Assembly: GCA_037176885.1 (NCBI GenBank)
Contig: JAWWNJ010000004.1
Coordinates: forward strand, 2,542,001-2,606,000
Length of the DNA stretch: 64,000 nucleotides
From: Favolaschia claudopus
Lineage: Eukaryota; Basidiomycota; Agaricomycetes; Agaricales; Mycenaceae
Reading direction: 5' to 3'
Positions 57,954 through 64,000 of this stretch are shown piece by piece. Every line of letters starts with the position of its first letter. The first letter of the stretch is position 1. Under the pieces are notes generated by a model, which did no database searches, was not told where the DNA came from, and worked only from the letters and a program-made list of their open reading frames with translations. Position numbers and translations under genes: made by a program.

Positions 57954-59203
57954 AAATGTTAGTTAGTTTATCAAATGAATGAAAGGGAGCTTGAAGTCAC
58001 AGACGACATTAGAGTCAAGGAAAAAGTCAAAGAAGGGCGAAGGCCGAATAAACCCGAAAGCCGTGTTGAAGCACGAACGCGTCGAATTGAAAAGATTGAA
58101 GAAGGGCTTTGAAGGAAGGTTGAATAGAGATTTGAATAAAGATGCGTTGTGGAGGATAAGAAAGGGTAGAAGGGAGGGAGGTGGAAAGTGGGCGGTCAAC
58201 CCATACCCCAAACTCAACGAGATGAGCTCACCTTTATACCATTCCCCCGGCCCTCCAACGCTATGCTGCTCACCAAATCACCCGAACATCCGTAGGGATA
58301 AATAGGGCGTCTTGGGAATTGCGGAGCACCGAGCCATTCAGTCGGAACAAGCGGAAATTGGAGAAGTCGACGGGGACCTGGAAAAATTCAAAAGTCAGCG
58401 AAAAGCACCGCGGAAAGTACACGCACGTCAGTATTCCATTCTGGGTAACTGATCGCATCAAAACAAGGTCGTAACTCCGGGGTGAAGGGGGGAGATGAGG
58501 TCGAAAAAGCAGAGGGTCGAGATAGGGGTGAGTTGCAATTGCAGCGTGTAGACGAGTCCGCGAGCTCCAAAACTGCAGCAGTGGTAGATTTGGGTAGTTT
58601 GAACAAGATTTGGACTGCCAAGAGTCGGAGATGTCAGCATGATACGGCCATGGAAGCGAGGCATTTTGCAACACACCTGAATTCATTCGGTCTCAACTCC
58701 GCTCCAAGCAACTCCGATCGCTCCAGAACCTTCTCCGATGTCGCGGGTATCCAGTCGCTACCGGTACCGTATATTCTGAGTCAGGATACGTGGGCAGACG
58801 CCGTTTAGACGGTGATTTTCAAAAATGCGTGCAAGTGCCGTTGTGCCGTTTTGCGAGGGTCCCTGAGCAAAAAAAGGCGAGAAAGCATGAGTTTCAAAGT
58901 AGAAGTATGTAAGAATACATACTTGAGTCGTGAGGGCAAGGCGGCGCCGCGCGCGCAGTCGTCGATGGTGGTGGTAAAAGCCAATGTTCGGAATTACCTG
59001 TTTGAGCGAAGATATGATTGATCTGATCGCAGCGGCCAACACCGCCACGAGATCTTCCTTGCTCTTTGCCCACGACCAGCCCGCCAGCGCCAAGCGTCAA
59101 CATATCGGCATGGCGCGCTCACGCGCGCAACACGTCTGGACCGCAGATCGACTGAAAACCACCGTATCTAATCCCATGGGACTATCTTGACAGTTTTCTG
59201 CGA

Positions 59204-59211
59204 GCTGTGAG
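59204..59211. other. Empty MITE insertion site in R2
   Basis: Here GCGA-GCTGTGAG-CTGGCTCGG is uninterrupted, with a single GCTGTGAG, exactly the sequence expected before insertion of the MITE seen in the three R1 copies. Confidence 0.95.
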
Positions 59212-59929
59212 CTGGCTCGGGCACCGCGCGGGGCTTCTTTGGGCCACCACTCGGGCTCGGCTGTCTGGTTTACGAAAATCTGATCCTTCTCAAACAGCCA
59301 ACTCCGTGCATCTTGTCCTCACTCTTGGCTCACTCTGGGGCAGTTTTCTGTATTTTGTGGCTTTCGTTGAAGGCGGCTTGCGTTTTCAAGAAACCGGCGC
59401 AGGTATTCTCTTGCGGTCTGAGTTGCCTCGTTCGACGAACGCGAATCATTTACGTTACGTATGTACCAGTGTTCAAACAGGAATCACAGGGAGGAGGGAC
59501 AGGTCCGAATTTATCTGGTCACCTTTTTCAGCGTCGGGCACATCTCTAGTTAGTATAGTTCGCTTTTTGGGACAGAGGCGATTTCTCTAATCTTTGAATG
59601 GTGAGCTATTCAGTTCTCTCAAAGCTTAGGGTGCTGAGGAACTGAGAAACACGGTTTCAGGGTGGCAGCCGACGCGTATAAGTCTGGCCGGACTTATCAA
59701 CTTCCAGAAGGTGAATTATTCAAAAACGACGTTACTTACAAATTTCACTGATTTTGTTGCAACGGAGCAGCATCAGCCGACACCGATGGGGGGACTAACA
59801 CGACCAAACCAACCCACCTTTCTCTTTACCACCACCTTCTCCCCAATTTACCACTCAAAAATCCCCTAGGTGAGTTATTATATCCCTTCCTTCCACCTCT
59901 CCTTGAAGCTCCTTCTCATCTCACCTCCT

Positions 59930-61590
59930 CAGCGACCTCGTGAAGCTCCTGTCAACGCCGACACCACGTCCCCATGCGTTGATACGGCGTATCGTCTTCC
60001 CGCGAGCGAAACTTTAAGTAAGTTGCTACTTTTACTCATTTTGACACCTTTTTTCACCGGGATTTGGCCGCCGGCAGGCTAATAAAGCCCTCGACGCGTA
60101 CACCAGCGAAATTTGCACCCGCCCCTCAAATTCTTCGTTGTTGGCGTCGCTACCGCCGCGCCGCGCAGCTGCGTTATTGCATTGACACGACGTATCGCCG
60201 TCCCGTGAGCGCGACTTCCAGTACGTTCACATTTCCTTCACTTTTTCCCCCTTCTGACGCGTTTTTTCACCAGGATTTGGCTGCCGGCAGGCTAACCCCG
60301 CCCTCGACGCATAAAGCAGCGGAATCCACGCCTGGCTCGACAATTTTCTGTTGTTGTTGCTGCCGTCTCCGCCGCGCCGCGTAGCGGCGCGCATGGCGTT
60401 GAGTATACGTATCTTCTTTCCGCGAGCGCGAGCGGGAGAACAGGTCGTTGTTTCCTGCTCCAATTTCTCTTCTTCTGACTGCTTTTTTCAGATTTTTTTG
60501 GCCGCCGGCAGGCTAATGCCGCCCCAGACGCGAAAGCAGCGGGTTTCCTGGTTGCTTTGGAAGATCTTCGTCGTCGCTGGTGGCGCACGGCGCCGCGTAG
60601 CGGCGCTATTACGTCGACACCATCTTTCGCCGTCCGGCGAGCTGTTATTTCGGTGAGCTTTACTTTTCTCACCTTCAGGCTTCTTTCAATTCATCTTACG
60701 AAAATTTCTTTGCCAAGGTTTTTCCGCTTTCGCGGTAACGACAAGTTTCCTGACGTCGGTTAAGGTGAGGTAACCCTTTCCCTTTTTCTTCTTCTTCCAA
60801 GTCTTGAACATTTTACCTAACCCATCTCCCCGTCGATTACTATAGGTATCGACGCCCCGCGAGCGAGGAATACTTTACATAAGGTATGTGCCCTTTCACC
60901 CCCAGCCTTTCGTTCAATCTCTGTCCCATCTTCCATCTCGCCATCACAAGTTCAAACTCTGGTTATTTCGTCGTCCCCCAAGCAACGTCTTCCCGTATGT
61001 TTTTCAACTGATTCCACATGTCTTCTGTACTGATCTACCTTCCCAGAATCAAAATTCTTCCGCTGCGCGGCCCTCTTCATCAACACAGACTCCTCGAAGG
61101 AAAATTCGATTTTTCGGCGTCCGCCGAGCGATGTTTTCAAGTTGAAGTACCTATTAGGTGTGTTCTTCGTGCTCTTCCAGTCGTTCTCCCACTAACTTCC
61201 TACACTTTCAGAATTTTTCTTCCTGCTCCGCGGGCGGAGTCGTTGCCATCAGCGCCGACATCTCGATTTCAAAATTCAGATTTGGCTTTCCCGCGAGCGA
61301 GAACTTGGGCTGGGGGCTCACCAGGTGCGTAGATCTACCGTTCTGAAGCACTTCTCAGCTGATCCTGAGTGCTAGATTTTTTTCTTTCCGCTGCGCGGCG
61401 CTGACCATTCATTCAATCCTCAACATAGCCCACCACGTCAAATTTGTCAAAGTCCGCGAAGTGATTAAAATTTTCTTCGCTGCGCGGCCGAGCCGGTCAG
61501 TTACCCGCTACCAATTCCTTCGATTTCAGACTGATTTCATCCACATATATTCATTTTTTTCTTCCGCTGCGCGGCGCCGCACAGACATTC
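59930..61590 (+). other. Hairpin exon-cassette region, diverged R2 version
   Basis: Same order of blocks, splice signals and palindromes as in R1, with scattered changes. The second and third GCGCCGCGTAGCGGCGC stems and the CCGCTGCGCGG palindromes near 61066, 61388 and 61565 are kept. The first stem is altered (CCGCGCAGCTGCG near 60160). Small indels occur inside the blocks, which argues against a conserved reading frame. Confidence 0.5.
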
Positions 61591-61993
61591 AAATGCAAAA
61601 CATTCCTCATTTTCAAGTTCTTCGACTGTTCTGTGGCGCCAATTCAGTGAGTTTCTCTAGTCAACGCCTCGATTTTCACACCTTGACAGTTTCAAAGAAC
61701 TTCATGATCCAAGCCGGACTTCAAATTCAAGAAATTCAAGAGGTAATGCTAACTTGTCATTCTCTCTACGTACAGTACAATTCAGGGTAGTCAGTAAATC
61801 TAGATCTGTACTTTTACCAGATCCCCGTCCCCGATTAGCGTAGTCCTGAGGACCCTGAAACAGGCCGGGAAACGGGCTTCCTGTGGGTCGAAAAATCAAA
61901 TTTTTTCTCCGCTGTATGTAAGTAGAAAATAAATCCTTTTGAGGCCCGCTCCGAAAAGCTATAAGTCTGGGGTGGGCGAGTCGCTTGCGACCT

Positions 61994-62028
61994 TGGTCGC
62001 GCGGCGAGCTTAGTCGTGTGGTGAGCGT
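61994..62028. repeat. 17-bp tandem repeat, two copies (R2)
   Basis: R2 version of the repeat at 29163-29213, with one GTCGCGCGGCGAGCTTA and one GTCGTGTGGTGAGCGTG. Confidence 0.85.
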
Positions 62029-62734
62029 GTCAGCGCTTGAGAATTGCCTTTTTGGGAAGTCAAAGCACGAACTCGGACCTACCTTCAAGAACTTTACCGC
62101 ACGGACTTGAAACAAAACCTTGTTGTTGTACGACACTACCTACTACTGCTACCTACTGCTGCTTGGACGATGATGGACTTGTACTGTACTGACGCCAAGC
62201 ACTTACACTTACGATACGATACACTCTAGTTAAAAAACCTACTTAGCTACGCTCGTTTGACACTTATCCCTTACTTAAGTAGATAGACAAAACCGTAATG
62301 AGGTATTAATTTGAAAGCAGCATTCGGATGGGGAGGAAGAAGACGCGTTGAGTCAAGTCATGTGAGTGTGACAACACGCATTGCGATGTGCGCAATTTTT
62401 TCTCCACACCCAGGAGCGACTCGGATAGAGAGCAGAAAAAACCAGCAGGGCGGGCACAAAAAGCCCGAATCAAATTGAGTACAAACGATCCAGCCAGGTA
62501 GCTAATGGTACAGGTACAAGAACATCTAAATAAATGCAATCCAGGTTACAAGTACATCTACTGACGAGTCCGCAAGACAAAGTACAAAATAAAGGCACAT
62601 TAAGAACAACGAAGTGCCTACTACGCGAGAGAGAGCAGGAGCCCAACGGACAACACAAACCAATGCAGAATATATACAAATAAGTATAAGAATATTAACC
62701 AACCGCCGCCTCCTACAATACAATGCGCCCGCGT

Positions 62735-64000
62735 TCAATAGATAACGCCGGAGTACTCGCCAGAGAACTGCGCCGAAGGCGCCAAGTGCCCGTACCCATC
62801 CACCACGGACGCGGGCGCGAACCGATAATCCACATCCACCGCCGGAGGCGGGGGCGGGGAGTAGGCGGGAGGGGGAGGGGCGAAGAAGAGAGACGCCTCT
62901 TCGTCGGTCCAGGGGATGTGGTTCGGGTACCATGCCATGGGGGGGAGGTCGCAGGTGGCAGCGGCGTAGTGAGCTGAGGTAGCGACGGGGGAGGGGGAAG
63001 GGGAAAGGGAAAGGGAAAGGGAAAGGGAAGGGTCGGAGGTAGGCAGGAAGACGTTCGCCTCGAAGCGTCCTTGTGTGTATGCGCTGAAGTCGCTCTTCTC
63101 GGGCTCGGCCTTGCAGTCGTTGGAGGGGTAGAGGTCGTATGAGAGGTCCTTGGGGTTGACGGTGCCCTCGGGGGTGGCGAAGAGCGATATCAGCTCTTGT
63201 AAGCTCCAGTCAACAAGGGAGAAGTCCACGCCGGAGGAGGAGGAGGAGAGATACGCGTCGAGATCGTACGGTGCGACGTCATAGGGGTATCCCAACTCGT
63301 AGCACGACGAGGGGGTAGACGGGGCGGGCGAAGGGGACGCGTCATCCGCAGAAGGAGAAGGGGAAGAGAACCCGCTTCCAGACGCGACTGGCACCTCGAC
63401 GGGCTCCTGCGCCTCCGACTCGACAACGACAACGTCAGGGATGATATCCCTCGCAGCCGACTTCCTCTTGCGCGGCTCGGTGCCGGGAACGTAGCCATGC
63501 TGCCCGCACATGTGGCGGTGGTAACACGACGGATCCGACGTGCCAAAGTCGCACTGGTTGCAGGCGTACGGCTTTTCCGTCGTACTACATAGTCGACTGT
63601 CAGCTTGAATTCAGATGACGATAAGAAAGACTCACTGCTTCGACGTGTAATGCGTCTTCATGTTAGACTTCTGCAACGACTTGTGGGTGCAGCCCGGAAA
63701 CGGGCAATGGTGCATCCTAACCGCAGCAGCGGGCGCGTCAGAAACGCGAAATCAAAAGTCGAGAAAGAAAGACAGCGAAAACGCACAATTTTTCGCGCTC
63801 CTCAGGCGACAAATGGCGAGCAGTATGACGGGAGAGATCCGTCGGGTTCTTATAGCTCCAGTCGCAACCTTCATGCGAGCACTTGTGCTGGAGCGGCGGA
63901 TAGGGAGGGGTTTTGCCGTTCTAAAATAAGACGATCAGATGCTGCTGTTAAGCCGATGAAGTAAGGAAAGACGCGCACCTTAGCAGTGGTAGACTTAGAC
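62735..64000 (-). CDS. C2H2 zinc-finger transcription factor copy 5 (L3), cut by window edge
   Basis: Exon 4 is 62735-63584, exon 3 is 63636-63716, exon 2 is 63787-63920 and exon 1 starts at 63979 and runs off the window. The frame is intact throughout. The three fingers match the other copies. The C-terminal region is shorter and diverged: the VAFP stretch, the MP(V)PDV stretch and the SPTHLYPVDGS region are reduced, the Ser-Leu run reads DPSLSLSLSLSPSPSP, and a proline run, APPPPAYSPPPPPA, is longer. It differs by amino-acid changes in the acidic region but keeps VDWSLQELISLF and PWTDEEASLFF, which suggests these segments are under constraint. Confidence 0.88.

Larger units (their letters stand above)
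58091..62400. repeat. Diverged right half-unit R2
   Basis: From about 58093 (GAAAAGATTG instead of GAAAAAATTG) this half-unit differs from R1 by frequent substitutions and small indels, for example a 7-bp insertion (TCTTTGC) near 59063. It lacks the MITE and has two instead of three copies of the 17-bp repeat. Confidence 0.85.
18880..64000. repeat. Tandem array of about 11-kb units, L1-[R1-L2]x3-R2-L3
   Basis: Every landmark recurs at a spacing near 11 kb; for example the third finger of the C2H2 gene lies near 20000, 30770, 41800, 52840 and 63530. The spacings are about 10767, 11033, 11035 and 10689 bp. By eye the three central units differ almost only by single-base homopolymer changes. 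Left of about 24045 the first unit differs from the others by many substitutions and indels. Right of about 58090 the last unit does likewise. I name the left half of a unit (C2H2 gene to the middle of the cassette region) L and the rest R. The array continues beyond the right edge of the window. Confidence 0.93.

Noticed and set aside
18880..64000. Whole unit as a giant transposon (Starship, Helitron or LTR type)
   Set aside because: No tyrosine recombinase, helicase, reverse transcriptase or transposase reading frame, no long terminal repeats, and the units are head-to-tail tandem with shared breakpoints, which fits unequal crossing over better.
18880..64000. The array as a pure assembly artefact
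   Set aside because: The outer half-units are diverged, the MITE is present in three spacers and exactly absent from the fourth, and indels are unit-specific. Duplication is real, although the exact number of central units could still be wrong.
18880..64000. CRISPR-like or rDNA-like array
   Set aside because: The period is 11 kb, there are no short direct repeats with spacers, no rRNA sequence is seen, and the context is a fungal nuclear genome.

Overview
The window looks like nuclear DNA of a filamentous basidiomycete, most likely an Agaricomycete. Genes are dense and carry short introns (about 48-67 bp) with GTNNGT donors. The gene families are typical of mushroom-forming fungi: a Cys-rich Gas1/Egh16-like secreted protein, a BTB/POZ protein, F-box proteins, a Zn2Cys6 regulator, a purine permease and a C2H2 regulator. 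No tRNA, rRNA or CRISPR was seen.

Left part (1-18.2 kb): ordinary single-copy genes. In order they are a Gas1-like gene cut by the window edge (<1-1284 +), a gene-poor stretch (1.3-4.2 kb), a BTB gene (4226-5130 -), an F-box protein with a hydrophobic segment (5543-7060 +), a Zn2Cys6 transcription factor (7424-9885 +), an F-box/beta-propeller-like protein (10624-12816 -), a uric acid/xanthine permease (13718-16178 -) and a Ser/Pro-rich disordered protein (16923-18241 -). A 657-bp hAT-type element with an exact 8-bp target duplication sits in the last codons of the permease gene and supplies its present stop codon.

Right part (about 18.9 kb to the end): a tandem array of about 11-kb units. 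Each unit carries, from left to right: a four-exon gene for a three-finger C2H2 protein (minus strand); a divergent promoter region; a plus-strand series of exon-like blocks with five good introns; a 2.8-kb minus-strand stretch of very small exon-like cassettes sharing a GCCGAAAYYATGCC core; a hAT-type MITE; a plus-strand series of exon-like blocks, three of them holding the same perfect GC-rich hairpin; a small 17-bp repeat; and a conserved junction segment. That segment also occurs once, inverted, outside the array beside the disordered-protein gene.

The array is nested. Its centre (about 24.05-58.09 kb) is three nearly identical 11.03-kb units, whereas the left end (18.9-24.0 kb) and right end (58.1-64.0 kb) are clearly diverged. 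This fits the formula L1-[R1-L2]x3-R2-L3: an old tandem duplication in which one hybrid unit was later triplicated by unequal crossing over. The MITE is in all three R1 copies, while R2 keeps the exact empty site. Of the five C2H2 genes, copies 2 and 3 are intact, copy 5 is intact as far as it is seen, and copies 1 and 4 carry frameshifts. What the array does is unknown. The combination of a regulator with a large, densely spliced, weakly coding transcription unit, amplified together, is the most unusual thing in the window.
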